This document shows, one piece after another, positions 1 to 9,425 of a stretch of 23,729 bases of DNA; the first letter of the stretch is position 1, and every line of letters starts with the position of its first letter. Where the stretch lies: contig BMAT01005602.1 of the NCBI GenBank assembly GCA_019649035.1, positions 73,697 through 97,425 of the forward strand. Direction: 5' to 3'. The translations under genes and the position numbers were made by a program. The notes beneath the pieces are model-generated. The model ran no database searches and was not told the DNA's origin. It saw only the letters and a list, made by a program, of their open reading frames with translations. The DNA comes from Elysia marginata. Taxonomy: Eukaryota > Mollusca > Gastropoda > Plakobranchidae.

Positions 1-3
1 ACC

Positions 4-31
4 ACTACTACTACTACTGCTACTACTACTA
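4..31. repeat. ACT microsatellite, interrupted
   Basis: ACT/CTA triplets with a single GCT interruption, lying in the intron upstream of the first visible MPEG1 exon. Confidence 0.9.
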
Positions 32-113
32 TAACCACTACCTTAACTGCTGCCATTACTACCCCTTCATATTATATTGCATTCAATTTTTTTACTCTGA
101 TTATCATATCCAG

Positions 114-240
114 AACTGCCCACCAGGGTTTAACTCTCTAAGACTGCTTGATGACTTGCATGTGTGTATGACTGATGATCAAAATGAGAACGTTACGGCG
201 CTGTCTGTTCCATTTGGCGGATTCTTCAGCTGCCAGCGTG
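114..240 (+). CDS. MPEG1: MPEG1 exon (first visible): CPPGF ... VPFGGFFSC
   Basis: The acceptor is TATCCAG at 107-113 behind a T-rich tract, and the donor is GTAAAT at 241. The exon starts in phase 0 and ends with one spare G. It encodes 42 codons beginning NCPPGF, with HVCMTDD in the middle and SVPFGGFFSCQR at the end. The DD-rich stretch followed by VPFGGFFSC is what I associate with the membrane-proximal part of invertebrate MPEG1. A second possible acceptor (CCAG ending at 126) would drop the CPPGF motif and shift the join, so 114 is preferred. The phase of the preceding exon cannot be checked because it is outside the window. Confidence 0.78.
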
Positions 241-2040
241 GTAAATACTTAGCGATTTTAACCTTTTCCTCAATGACTTTGAAATTGCTTTCAGAATATT
301 ACTACAACATCTTTTAGTTAAATGTTGTTTTTTTATTTTTTTTTTGTTTTTTTTTTAAGTTTGTTTTTAAGATCTTAAAAATCCAAACAAAGGTGAGGCT
401 TGATTTTAATCACGTTTTTGATTGCGTTGTAAAAGTTCGCCTCTAAGGTATCCTGGAACTTACAAACTTAGCGCTTGGTTTGGGCTAACAAAGATTTTTA
501 AGTCCTCATCAGTGTGTCTCTTCAGCGCTATGAATGTTGACATGTGATTTCCTTGTGAAATACCTATATTGTTACATACTGCGATTGACAATTTGGCAAT
601 TTCTGCTTTTTTAAACATTTTTACTCAAAGCATTTCAAATTATTTTTTATAGAAGAGATACTCTGTTAAAGGAATTTCTCCGTAAGCCAAAGATACCTAG
701 AAGGAGTCGCATTTATGTGGGGGTTTTAAAGCAGGAAATTTATGGCCGGTAGATTCAAGTTATCTGCTACCTTGCTGGAAAAAGGCGCAATGTTTTGGTT
801 AAAAGTGATAGGCAGGTTAAATCTTTGGAAGGTCCACGTCAGTTCGAGAAACGAGTTCTATTAGTAGACTTAATTGAAGATATATTCTGTGATTTCAGGC
901 AACCCGCTGGCTTCCAATGAACCGAAATGTCCCCAAGGGTTCAGTCAACAGCTTGCCAGTATTAATCTCGTAAGTCAGTTATGTGAATTGAATATCATCG
1001 TCATCATCATCATCATCATCATCATCATGATTATTATTATAATCAAATTCATCGCCAGCATCAAAAGCGCCCTCCGCCCAAGGCACGAATTAGCAAATAC
1101 CACCCACCTCTAGTCTTGACAAATATTTTGATAAACATTAACTTGGCCCCAGCTATATCTTTATTATCCCTCTATTATGTAGCCCTACACCATGTTTATT
1201 TTCAGGTTTGCATACAAACCAGTTTATTATACTGTTTATCAATAAGTTGGCTTTTCTTTTACCAGATCTAAGTCCTCCTCCGAAAAAAAACCCATTTCTC
1301 GTTAACGACATCTATACCGTTCCTTTCCAGGGATGTCCGTACTACTACTGTGTACAATCGAAGATGCTGACTGGGTCTACCCTTCCTGTCGTAAAAAGGC
1401 CCCCTTTCATGATGGAACCGGCCGTACCCATAACTGAGAATGCGAACGAAGATGAAGAGGAAGAAGATAAAATAGTTATGATTGATTTGGGATCTGAGGT
1501 AAAACATCTTTGAAACAATGACTTTGGGAATCGGGAATGCGATTTCAAGAGAGAATTAGAGTAACCGTTCTTGGCTGAAAGGCAGCCGAGGCGTAAGCGC
1601 ATTTTTTCTTCTAGTTTTCATTGTTTTGTTTCCCTCAAACTACTTAGTTTTTCCTTAATAATTTATCATTATCGACAATTGAAATTGAAAGCAATGAACC
1701 GTCTTACTTTTGTTAGTCGAACACTTCATCAGCCAAAGCAATATCTTTGTTTGTTCCCTGTTTTGAAAGCCTAAATTCTCTATAATATTAATTACTATGT
1801 TTGTAGCATATTGGCTCTGTATTACGTGCTTTTAATGTTTCATAAATATTTTTTTCTTTGTAAAAACTAAAAACTTAATGCCTACATGAGTCATTTAGTG
1901 TGTAGTGGAAGAGAAAGGGGAGTGTCATAAGCGACTGATTGCAGCTATTCAAGCATATTGGTCTTCTTCACTTATGAGAATGAACCCACACTGGTTTCAT
2001 TTAGAGATATCTCGATCGTGTCAGTTGGCTTTGCTGTAGC

Positions 2041-2087
<47 letters not shown>

Positions 2088-4191
2088 ACACAATGGCTAC
2101 CTTTTGGCATTTTAAGTAAAAAATCTGTAGTACGTTTGAAGAGCAAAAAAAAAACCTCTCTTTCAGTTTGATTCTAAAAACCTTTCAGTTTTTAGATCTA
2201 TAATTATATTTTGATAAATATTTTGCATGCGGGCGAAACGGATTTTTTCAACGTTATCCATAGCGTATCTAGCGATTTTTCTTCCTTATCTATTAGAGAC
2301 TTATTAATTTTATTTATTGTGTTATGTTTATAAGCACGAATCATTAAAGTCGGAAAGACCTGTCTAACAATAGGTGCCACTTATTATTTCATTTTATAAT
2401 TATGTCAATTTCACATATATTAATGCACATTACAAAATAATATTATAAAAATATTAGCAAAGATAAAGAAGAGCAGCCGCATATTGCCGCATGTATAACG
2501 TTGGAAAGGACAACGTAGCTTAAATAAATTGAGTTTCTGTTTGCAAAATATGTAAACATTACATTAAAAATCTCCGCAATTTTTACTTGGAATGAAGCAA
2601 GGTAATTACACTTTAAACTATAAGCCAAAGTGAGTTTAAAAAAAAGAAGTATTCTGTTGTTGATAACGCTAAGAGAGCATTATTTATAGGTCTTGTGTTG
2701 GACACGACCTTTCAACCAGGAACGATAACTCTTGTTTTCCCGCTGATCTCATTCCCGATTGTCTTTCTGCTTCTTTTGGTTCCAGGTTATAAAAATATGA
2801 CTAGGATATTGAAGTCTTTTTCTGCTTTCAAATGAACATCTTTTTAAAATAAAAAAATCTAATTTTACATACATATATTTGATTAATAAAGAATTTGAAA
2901 AAAAAATTGAAATGTCACTAACATTGAAACTGTGACACCAAACCAGCTATTCTGACAAGCTGCAATGGAAGATTCTTACATAGAGAAAGCACCGGGAAGG
3001 TTATTAATAAAATTGCCCATAAATTTTTAATTTCATAAGATTTAAAGATAACAAATAAAACATCACACACATTGCTTGAATTGTTTCCTTTATCCACAGA
3101 CTTGGGTTAAAGATGAGGCTGACGTGGAACGATCTCTGAGCGCACAACCTCTAGAGGGTTCGGCTAGTGGTCTATCTGCCGGCGGAGCTGCCGGTAAAAA
3201 CTTACACAACAATGCCCGAACCCGACACCGTTTAAGCTCGATTCTAGTGCTCGAACCCGACATCCTTCAGGCTCGATTCAAGTGCTCGAACCCGACACCC
3301 TTCAGGCTTGGTTCACATAGTAATACATCTCGCCACCACTGCAAATGAGTCAGATATCGCAGTTTTGACACTACAATACGTTGATATTTTGAACATTGCA
3401 TTTTCCCATCTCCAAATTTCAATAAGGTATAAAAATTATCAAAAATAATACGAGGATGACTTATTTAAAACTTCGTTTGTATTAAAATATTGAGAAAAAA
3501 AAGGAAGGGATCTGGTTTTAGTTTTAACTTTCTCAAATTAAGGATTCTGATATCTGCCTAGTTGGAACTGGTTGCGAGACATTGTGTAGCTTCATGCTTC
3601 CTCTACGGTGCTGAATTTTAGGAGGAGTTTTACACACTAGGCCTTTGGTGGTAGACGGAAGAACACACATGAATAAATAAATATTAGTTTCGTGGGCTTC
3701 CCATTTTCGTACATATAATTCTGCATTTTAAAATAGCATCTAGGCCAAGAATCGAGATGACATTTTAAAATATGGCTTTAATCGAGAAACCAGACTAAAT
3801 AATCAAAAGTTTTACATCTGCAATATAGATTGGACATTATCTAGAGGTTCATGGCTAATATTGACCCCGTCTCTATACACTTGAAGGTTTACGCTAATTC
3901 TGAGCCCAAACACAGCCATACATACACAATACAGACGACGCCCTTCTAAAATTCTTCCGAATGAGAAGAAGATAATGTTGGTCTTTGCCATCATTATTGT
4001 CTTTCGTTTAACTTTCACTTTTACATCGCCTTGGACTACATCATGCAATGACCATCATACCATGATCCTCATTAAAGTTTTCATTACCATTCGCGTATCA
4101 TATTACTACTTTTAATAACAACAGCAATACTCATAATCATAATATGGAATAATAATAATGATAATAAAAATTATACAATACTACTACTACA

Positions 4192-4259
<68 letters not shown>

Positions 4260-4624
4260 GACTAATAATAATAATTATAATTTTACCAATATCATTATTA
4301 TCAATTAACACATTGACCATTAATTAATGCCATAATTTTCGTGGCAATAATTATCTCTATGACCATTTTCATCAGTGTAAAGAAAAAAAATTGATGCACA
4401 TAAATCTCCAAATAGAGTGAAATAATATAAATAATATGTGTTAACTTCTCTCTGTGTTTTCAGCGATCGCCATAGTGTGCACACTGCTAGTAGTTGTGGC
4501 TGGCCTGGCGGGGTTCGTGGCATTCAAACGTCACCAGTACAAGAGCAGAAAACATGGCAAGGAGCTGGCAGAGAGCAGCAGTGGACAGAGACGGGCCAAC
4601 CAATATGGCGGTGCTCAGATCTAG
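114..4624 (+). CDS. MPEG1: MPEG1 / perforin-2-like protein, 3' part (five exons; 5' end outside window)
   Basis: Five exons at 114-240, 899-969, 1331-1498, 3100-3193 and 4464-4624 have AG/GT borders and join in phases 1, 0, 0 and 1 with no stop until TAG at 4622-4624, giving about 206 C-terminal residues. Recognisable MPEG1 signatures are two Cys-Pro-x-Gly-Phe segments, a VPFGGFFSC...GNPLAS stretch split by the first visible intron, GFSQQLA followed by a YYYC motif, then LP..KRPPFM, an acidic linker, a Gly/Ala/Ser-rich hinge, one transmembrane helix and a basic cytoplasmic tail. Known for the family: MPEG1 is a type I membrane protein of endolysosomal compartments with a MACPF domain that oligomerises and perforates engulfed bacteria. 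Here the MACPF exons lie upstream of the window. Human MPEG1 is essentially encoded in one coding exon, so this intron-rich arrangement differs. Identity rests on remembered family motifs; a protein search would settle it. Confidence 0.83.
241..898 (+). other. MPEG1 intron
   Basis: This phase 1 intron runs from GTAAAT to TTTCAG. It contains a T-rich tract at about 325-357 and no other structure I can support. Confidence 0.72.
899..969 (+). CDS. MPEG1: MPEG1 exon: NPLAS ... KCPQGFSQQLA
   Basis: Flanked by GATTTCAG (ends 898) and a strong GTAAGTCAG donor (970). Two leading bases GC complete a Gly codon with the G at 240; 23 codons follow and the exon ends in phase 0. It encodes NPLASNEPKC then PQGFSQQLASINL. 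The CPxGFSQxLA pattern is characteristic of MPEG1. The open frame running through the donor continues into an ATC/ATT microsatellite that translates as poly-Ile, which is intron and not protein. Confidence 0.8.
970..1330 (+). other. MPEG1 intron
   Basis: This phase 0 intron begins with a near-consensus GTAAGT. It carries the ATC/ATT microsatellite close to its 5' end and a pyrimidine tract before CCAG at 1330. Confidence 0.72.
994..1040. repeat. ATC then ATT microsatellite
   Basis: About ten ATC triplets run into TTA/ATT triplets, starting 24 bases after the donor at 970. Confidence 0.9.
1331..1498 (+). CDS. MPEG1: MPEG1 exon: YYYC motif, KRPPFM, acidic stalk
   Basis: The acceptor is CCTTTCCAG (ends 1330) and the donor is GAG|GTAAAA (1499). 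Both ends are phase 0, giving 56 codons. It opens GCPYYYCVQS, continues LPVVKRPPFM, then becomes strongly acidic (NEDEEEEDK) and closes IDLGSE. The Cys pair and the LP..+RPPF stretch match the end of the MPEG1 folded ectodomain; the Glu/Asp run looks like an extended stalk before the membrane. An alternative AG at 1204-1205 would meet an in-frame stop if joined in phase 0, so it is rejected. Confidence 0.8.
1499..3099 (+). other. MPEG1 intron (1.6 kb)
   Basis: Phase 0 intron with a CAA microsatellite near 2040-2088 and otherwise AT-rich sequence. No coding signal or RNA gene is seen in it; the small ORFs inside lack recognisable motifs. Confidence 0.7.
2040..2088. repeat. CAA microsatellite
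   Basis: An uninterrupted run of roughly sixteen CAA/AAC triplets within the MPEG1 intron. Confidence 0.95.
3100..3193 (+). CDS. MPEG1: MPEG1 exon: juxtamembrane Ser/Gly/Ala hinge
   Basis: The acceptor is TTTATCCACAG (ends 3099) and the donor is CCG|GTAAAA (3194). It starts in phase 0 and leaves one G, which with CG at 4464-4465 makes an Ala codon directly before the transmembrane helix. It encodes TWVKDEADVERS followed by a small-residue segment SGLSAGGAA. A W-x-K segment then a Ser/Gly/Ala hinge immediately before the transmembrane helix is the order expected for MPEG1. The frame stays open into the intron as far as 3348. Confidence 0.75.
3211..3315. repeat. 35-bp minisatellite, three copies
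   Basis: Three consecutive 35-base units start at 3211, 3246 and 3281. They share a core CGAACCCGACA followed by (C/T)TTCAGGCTCGATTCA; the first copy is the most diverged. The array starts 17 bases downstream of the exon boundary at 3193. Confidence 0.9.
4181..4259. repeat. ACT/CTA microsatellite
   Basis: About 25 CTA/ACT triplets with one CAA interruption near the 5' end, flanked on both sides by AAT/ATA-rich triplets (roughly 4148-4170 and 4261-4280). It lies about 200 bases before the last MPEG1 exon. Confidence 0.95.
4464..4624 (+). CDS. MPEG1: MPEG1 terminal coding exon: transmembrane helix and cytoplasmic tail
   Basis: The acceptor is TCTCTGTGTTTTCAG (ends 4463), a strong pyrimidine tract. 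The reading frame has no ATG and differs from the overlapping ATG ORF at 4438-4647. Fifty-two codons follow two leading bases. About the first 20 residues are hydrophobic (IAIVCTLLVVVAGLAGFVAF), a single-pass helix, followed at once by the basic stop-transfer cluster KRHQYKSRKHGK and a polar tail ending GGAQI before TAG. This matches the type I topology of MPEG1. The Lys-rich start of the tail could correspond to the region that is ubiquitylated in mammalian perforin-2, which is inference. Confidence 0.82.
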
Positions 4625-5771
4625 GTCATGAGCGCACTGGAAACTGACTTCAGAGAAATGTGACCCTACAATGAAAAAAGAAAAACGAATGAGAAAACCT
4701 GTTTACTGGAGTTTAGATAGAGGTTTGGAAATGGGAGCAAAATGTAAAACAGACCAATTTGTGAGTTTGCCGAAAGCAATATTTTTATTCTTGATGAGAG
4801 ATTTTTACCTTTAAGGGCAGGAATGGCAGAGTATAACATATAACAAATCTAGACTAAAAAAACACCTCAGCCGAAAGACTCTTTTACTTAGAAATTTGAA
4901 TATACTTTGCTCTCTTGATCTTTTGAACTGAGTAAATCTGGAAACCGGTTTTCTATCAATGCATAGTGGCCATGTTAAAAAAGAAGAAAAAAAACACCTT
5001 AGCTTAGAGACAAACGTTGCGAACAGTGTTCTGATTTAGATGCTACTTTTAAAAGGTTAGCCTAAGGAGTGTAAAATGGTTACTACAACTTACACTTTTT
5101 ACACGCGCGAAAACAAAAAGTTTCTTTTGTTGAGAAAACAACTTTTCAATCTAATTTCTATGCAAAGCTTAGGATAAAAATATTTATAAATAAGTTCGAT
5201 CGTGGGTTCAGGTACAATTTATCTAAAAGACAAATATTATACAGAAAAGCTTGCGCTAAGTTTTTAATTAAATTAAAAAAAATATTTTGATAACAGCAAA
5301 ATAGCATATATATATTATAGAACTCTTTGAGGTTAAAAAGAGATTGATGAAAACTTTACATTACTTAAGCATCCTTTTCGTAATAGTTATCGACTTAAAA
5401 GAAGCTTTGGGCTTTCTTTTCACGAGCAAAATAAAAAACGTTTGTCTTTTGCGTTCCTGGCTGAGACAGTAATGATATTTTTGAAACAAGAGAAGGCTTA
5501 ATGCAGCTTTTTGCGCTCTATTTTTGTGGTTTAAAAACGAATTTTCTAGCCATCCCGCATAAAAAAAACTCGTCTGTGTAAAATATCAAGTAGGAGAGCT
5601 AGAGCATTACAGAAAAAAAAGTTAGGGGGTTGAAGCTTAACACAATATTTGTATTGAATACCGCCTTAAAATGTTTAGGCCTGAAAATAACAACACCTGT
5701 CTCTCGGTATAATGAACTGTTTGAATAATCGAAAGAAGGCAGCGGAAAAACGGATTAAGTTTTTCACATGT
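4625..5771. other. Probable MPEG1 3' UTR and downstream sequence
   Basis: AT-rich sequence with no credible coding region. Part is expected to be the MPEG1 3' UTR; its end cannot be placed from sequence alone. Confidence 0.5.
5430..5435 (+). terminator. Candidate polyadenylation signal for MPEG1
   Basis: AATAAA followed within 10 bases by a T/G-rich stretch (GTTTGTCTTTTG), about 0.8 kb past the MPEG1 stop codon. A second AATAAA at 5917-5922 is also possible. Neither is proven without transcript ends. Confidence 0.3.
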
Positions 5772-5772
5772 T

Positions 5773-5877
5773 ATTGCTGTTGTTGTTGTTGCTACTGCTG
5801 TTGTTGTTGTCGTTGTTGTTACTGCTGTTGTTGTTGTTGTTGTTGTTGTAGCTGCTGCTGCTGCTGTTGTTATTGTT
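5773..5877. repeat. TTG/CTG compound microsatellite
   Basis: Runs of TTG and CTG triplets with CTACTG interruptions. On the minus strand they translate as Thr/Ala repeats, so the 88-codon ORF at 5637-5903 is a repeat artefact. Confidence 0.9.
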
Positions 5878-5903
5878 TTTGTGAATGTTAAGTTACCCAC
5901 CAA

Positions 5904-6957
5904 AAAGGTTGAAGTGAATAAAGCAGAGGTAGAACTGCATTCAAAAGATAATATCTTTTACATTTCACGAGGCAAATTATTGTAACTGCGAATTTCGTTT
6001 TTTTTTTTTTTAGAAACATCCTCTTCATAGTTTTAGCGCTTCTCGTAAAATCAGAATTTAACTTTCAGCTTAACTTGACAAAAAGAAATGTTGGATACGA
6101 ATGCTCTTCACCACAAAAAACAATAAACAATTTTAACAATTCTTCAAGCTAATAGAACCACAAGTCTAAAGTTGAGTTACAATAATTTGCCTTTAAACCT
6201 GCGATTCGGGAAAGGCATTGCCATTAACAATTGTAGATTCCAACAAATTTTGTTATTTCAAATATTCATAGAAACATAAACTAATATTCTCAAAGTTGGT
6301 TAATGGTGGCTTTTGTTACTTGAACTAATTCGTTTTGCTACGAAAATATTACTGTTTGTCGTCACTGTTGAAAGGATTAGATGTTTAAACAATATATGCG
6401 TTTCATATTTGAGTTCAGTGTACACTGAAACTGCCTCTAAGGTAAAGTATAATTATCCAAGGTCATCTGTTTTTCTCTCTATTTTTGCACCAAGCTTTCT
6501 CTACCCTATTAGCGTCCTTAACCCACATCCTTTGCGTCCTATTTTATCTACACTATGGCGGTCATTGTGTTTAATTCAATGTGGTTACGTGAGCACATGA
6601 TATTTGCCGCATAAGAGTGCTGGCTTGGTTCCAATGTATGATAGTGTCTTTTGAGCTAAAAGTTTGACGCGTCCGAATTGTATTTTCCAATCTCTTATGA
6701 AAGAAATATGAAAACGATTTTGAGCTTTTCCTAACCAAATTCAAACGTAAATCTAAGAAATAAACTAGTAATAAACTCTAATAAAAAGAACCTTTTTTTT
6801 GAGAAAACTTGGGGAAAAAACGTGGGTTTCTTTATCTGTATATTCTTTCTAATATCTATGAAAAGTTATTGTCATTGTTCAAACAATTGTCTTCATTATT
6901 CACGTAATCAACGTTGTATTATGTTACGGTAGTGTTATAATGTCTTTTATTTATAAA
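5904..6957. other. Gene-free AT-rich stretch
   Basis: No recognisable gene. The ORF at 6313-6600 on the plus strand has no motif I recognise and no supporting splice context. Confidence 0.5.
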
Positions 6958-7072
6958 TATTTATAATTATTATCATTATTATTATCTTTATTATTAATAT
7001 TATTATTAGCAGTAGTACTATTTTTACTACTATTATTTTTTATTATTATTATTATTACTATTATTAATATAA
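6958..7072. repeat. ATT/TTA microsatellite, imperfect
   Basis: Imperfect ATT/TAT triplets interspersed with AGTAGT and ACT triplets, over about 115 bases. Confidence 0.85.
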
Positions 7073-8183
7073 TGAAGTACAACCTATTTTTGCACTTAAC
7101 TATGCTCGAATCTGCATGGTGAGAAAGAACGAGCGTGCTATTTAACTTTTTAAAGATAATAATTACTTTTGATTGTGCATCTTTCCTTCAGAATCTTATT
7201 TACATTTTTTTTGTATGCGGGCGAGTTTTATATATATATTGTATTACTTGTTTTTTCCCCTAAGATTTGATATAGAGTTTTTTAACAATGTCGTATGGTT
7301 ATTCGGCACTACAAATCATGCAAGACTTGCATCAGTTTGTAACAGAACTGCCACAAAAGATATTCCTATCGTGTTCAACAATTTCTGCCATAACTAGTTT
7401 TTAAGAACTAAGTAACCCACTGACCAAAGTCTTTTGTACGGCAAAAAAGTAATTAGTTTTATTGTTTTGATATTTTACCTACCACAAACTAATCACTGGT
7501 TAACTCTTGTGCAGTGATAGATTTGCTTGACTCTATTCGTATAGTGTAAAGTTTACGGGAGACCGAGTTATAGAACCGGTTACTTAAAGTATAAAGGGGC
7601 GGGATGAAAAGAAATGAAGGTCTAATCAAAGCATGTAATAAGAAAGAAATGGATATGGAAATTATATTAACTTTTTATTACTACGTTATCAAATTTCATG
7701 TGATAAAGATTATGGGTGTATGGGGACTTTTAACACCCAAAAATAAAACCAAGATTTTATTTTGATTCCCCCTTCCAAATACTTTAAGTAAAACTAATGA
7801 TTTCTTTCTATAAATAACTTTTGAACCATTGTTAAATTATATAGGAATTCTTTTTTTTTAAAGATCATGTAACGTTGAAGTCAATGCTTTGCGTCAGTTT
7901 GTATGTTTGATTATTTTCTGCTCACTTGTTCTTCAATACTTTTTTTTTGCTTTTGCTTTAAAATAAAGAAATGCTTAGCGTTTAAAATCATATTTATTCT
8001 TTTGTTTAGCCACATTGATCCATATCAAATTGCTAATACTTCAAATAGCTTGTCAGAAAAAACGTGTTTTCTAGAGATGTAGGCTTAGCAAAGAAGATGG
8101 ATGTTGCATTAGAGCGCTATTATTAAAATTAGTCTTTAATACTGTCTAAACTTTGAATATTGATGATAAAGGTGAAGGTCGTG
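7073..8183. other. Gene-free AT-rich stretch
   Basis: Nothing supportable seen. Poly-A and poly-T runs are frequent. Confidence 0.5.
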
Positions 8184-8228
8184 TTGATGATGATGATGAC
8201 GATGGTGATGATGATAATGACGATGATT
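8184..8228. repeat. GAT microsatellite, imperfect
   Basis: GAT/GAC triplets over about 45 bases, with GGT and AAT interruptions. Confidence 0.85.
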
Positions 8229-9409
8229 GCCAAGATGGGTGATGTAGCTTCGAAAACAAACGCTGTTTCTAAAATTCATCGTGATTTTTATTGATCCAAA
8301 TTTCACACGTGTACAAATATGGATGATGACAATTACAGTTTACATACTTTAATTGTACTGCCTCACTCTCTATGTCAACTTAATTCTTCAGTTCAGTGAG
8401 TGGATAGTTTAAATCAATTGATCTTCTGGTTCACTTTTCGCTGGAGGGATATCTAGCAATAACTACTGATTGACACAGCTATGAACTGGCTACCTAAGAT
8501 TCCCTCCTACGCTAAGAAAAGCTTGACAGAGCTTGATGTTGTTACTCTTCTGTCAAAGTATCTACTAGCTCCTAACCTCTCTTCTCCTAGCCTCTATTGT
8601 TTAATCGCCTCGATTCAGCAGGCCAATTCACTCACTAGCCTAGTCCTACATGCAGTAATCCAACAGTGAGCTAACTCTCTACATATTCTCGAACCTCTAG
8701 ACTAACTTATCTAGATATTCAAAATAAGGCAAGATGAACAAGCAAGTGCCTAACAATGCGTCCGCACTCTTTCACTCTTACAAAATTATTCAACATTTCA
8801 AACATGACGATGATGATAAGGATGATTCTGAAAGTCACGATTGTGGTATTGATTATTACAAGAAAGTTAGTTCTATACTCAATCTATGAGCGTAAAGGAA
8901 CTAGAAGCAGGGTCTTCGTATTTTTAACTTGGAACAGCGTGGGGTAATTTTTTTCCGTTGATTTTCTCGCCGCCTTTTTCACTTTTCCCAAGTATTAAGA
9001 GACTTGGCCTTTGTGGACCCCTGGAACAGTTGGCATTTGGAGAGGACCAGTCTTATCATTCGCCTGAAATTAATTGCAAGGGAGTAAACAACTCAGCATT
9101 TTACATCATCAATAACAACTACAACAACATCTATGCTTCAGATGTCCTAGTCTATCGCCGTATTAGAAACGATCGCAGTGGAAAAACAACCACAACATGA
9201 TTTAGTACAGAATTTTCGAAACCCATTTATCAATCTCTAAAATAGCAAAAATGAACACGAGATAGTGTGAACAAAGAATTGCAAAAATTCAAATGCGACG
9301 TGGGTTGAAGCCTGTCACACATGTAACGCATTCAAGCAACATCTTTACACATCTTTTGCTTACCCATCTTTCCACCCTGCCTAACGCCGATTAAAAAAAA
9401 AACCCTTGG
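8229..9409. other. Gene-free stretch
   Basis: Small ORFs at 8481-8669, 8756-8947 and 8958-9200 (plus strand) have no domain, signal or splice context that I recognise. No RNA gene seen. Confidence 0.45.
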
Positions 9410-9425
9410 CCCCCCCCCCCCCCCC
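9410..9425. repeat. Poly-C tract
   Basis: Sixteen consecutive C residues within an otherwise AT-rich region, closely preceded by a run of ten A at about 9393-9402. Confidence 0.95.

Larger units (their letters stand above)
3194..4463 (+). other. MPEG1 intron (1.3 kb) with minisatellite and ACT microsatellite
   Basis: This phase 1 intron begins 17 bases before a 3 x 35-bp tandem repeat and includes a long ACT/CTA microsatellite near its 3' end. The minus-strand ORF at 3812-4048 has no recognisable motif. Confidence 0.7.

Noticed and set aside
874-1113. 79-codon ORF ending in a poly-Ile run
   Set aside because: Only 899-969 is exon. The Ile run is the ATC/ATT microsatellite after a strong splice donor.
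1204-1330. Alternative upstream acceptor (TTATTTTCAG ending at 1205) for the third visible MPEG1 exon
   Set aside because: Joining there in phase 0 meets a stop codon before 1331; the CCTTTCCAG acceptor at 1330 gives the conserved YYYC start.
3211-3315. CRISPR-like array
   Set aside because: Units are directly abutting 35-bp tandem copies with no spacers, inside a eukaryotic intron.
4438-4647. 69-codon plus-strand ORF over the last MPEG1 exon
   Set aside because: Wrong frame: the frame one base later gives a clean transmembrane helix, basic tail and stop, and matches the exon phase. This ORF spans intron and shows no family motif.
5637-5903. Minus-strand ORF with long Thr/Ala runs
   Set aside because: The runs are direct translation of a TTG/CTG microsatellite; no flanking coding signal.
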